Below, one piece after another: positions 13,338 to 13,605 of a stretch of 13,605 nucleotides of DNA. A model generated the notes under the pieces. It was not told the DNA's origin. It ran no database searches and was given only the letters and a program-made list of their open reading frames with translations. The stretch lies in contig JAPYWL010000035.1 in the NCBI GenBank assembly GCA_028276365.1, forward strand, positions 1 to 13,605, in the 5' to 3' direction. Numbering within the stretch: position 1 is the first letter of the stretch; the number at the start of each line of letters is the position of its first letter. The position numbers and the translations under genes were made by a program. This stretch comes from Deltaproteobacteria bacterium (lineage in GTDB: Bacteria > DRYD01).

Positions 13338-13605
13338 ATGAAAAAATTACCGATAGGAATAAGTGATTTCAAAAAACTAAGGGAAGAGAATTTTATATAT
13401 GTAGATAAAACTCAGTACATATATAAATTAATAACAGAGGGGGGAGGATACTACTTTTTAAGTCGTCCAAGACGTTTCGGAAAATCATTATTAATCTCTA
13501 CTATTAGATATCTCTTTGAAGGTCAAAAAGATTTATTTAAAGATCTATATATCTACAATAAATGGAATTGGGAGGAAGTCTATCCAGTCCTAAGGATAAG
13601 TTTTG
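13338..13605 (+). CDS. AAA-ATPase_like (PF09820-type) protein, N-terminal part
   Basis: The first 89 codons are present and the gene runs off the right edge. The opening LPIGISDFKKLREENFIYVDKT, the YFLSRPRRFGKSLLIST block (residues 39-55; a P-loop-like GKS at 48-50) and the DLFKDLYIYNKWNWEEYPV-like segment are hallmarks of the AAA-ATPase_like family (PF09820), which usually carries a PD-(D/E)XK nuclease-type domain at its C-terminus. These genes are often multi-copy and horizontally spread; the cellular role is poorly known. An AGAGGTG ribosome site is well spaced before the ATG. Codons such as CGT, CTC, GTC and CCG are more frequent than in the neighbours, which may hint at transfer. Confidence 0.9.
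   Translation, partial: MKKLPIGISDFKKLREENFIYVDKTQYIYKLITEGGGYYFLSRPRRFGKSLLISTIRYLFEGQKDLFKDLYIYNKWNWEEVYPVLRISF

Overview
This is a very AT-rich bacterial window. Every intact gene whose stop I checked ends in TAA, and codons favour A/T. Several genes have strong AGGAGG-type ribosome sites, while others start in plain A-rich sequence. The leftmost gene encodes an OstA/LptA-like protein, which points to a diderm (outer-membrane) anaerobe-like lineage. I cannot name the taxon from sequence alone. The tRNA gene does not encode CCA.

Left half (1-6172, minus strand): seven genes read leftwards with 21-93 bp gaps, probably one operon. The order of transcription is rimO (ribosomal S12 methylthiotransferase), trpS (a tryptophanyl-tRNA synthetase with an Fe-S type cysteine set), a stand-alone receiver, an exported helical-repeat protein, a PhoB/OmpR-type response regulator, a sensor-kinase-like protein and the OstA-like gene, which is cut by the window edge. 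The kinase-like protein has a good ATPase domain but no phospho-acceptor histidine. An extended -10 promoter lies just upstream of rimO.

Middle (6173-7717): a tRNA-Val(CAC) gene, then an isovaleryl-CoA-dehydrogenase-like acyl-CoA dehydrogenase whose catalytic Glu appears moved to the alternative position, closed by an AT-rich hairpin terminator.

Right half (7792-13605, plus strand): an accessory-looking run. It holds a membrane-anchored protein with an SH3-like segment and a DUF4352-like domain, a stand-alone 86-residue inhibitor-I9/subtilisin-propeptide-like protein, a RelA/SpoT-like nucleotidyltransferase-fold protein, a 70-residue unknown, a badly decayed tandem HD / HD-GYP phosphodiesterase gene, an exported HAF-type repeat protein, a gene-poor stretch with remnants and a terminator, and the start of an AAA-ATPase_like (PF09820-type) gene cut by the right edge.

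Two themes stand out. One is signalling and envelope biogenesis on the left, where two receivers and a degenerate kinase sit beside an OstA-like gene. The other is nucleotide-signalling relics on the right, a RelA/SpoT-like fold next to a dead HD-GYP gene. The most unusual items are the histidine-less kinase, the atypical RelA/SpoT-like protein and the free-standing I9 domain.
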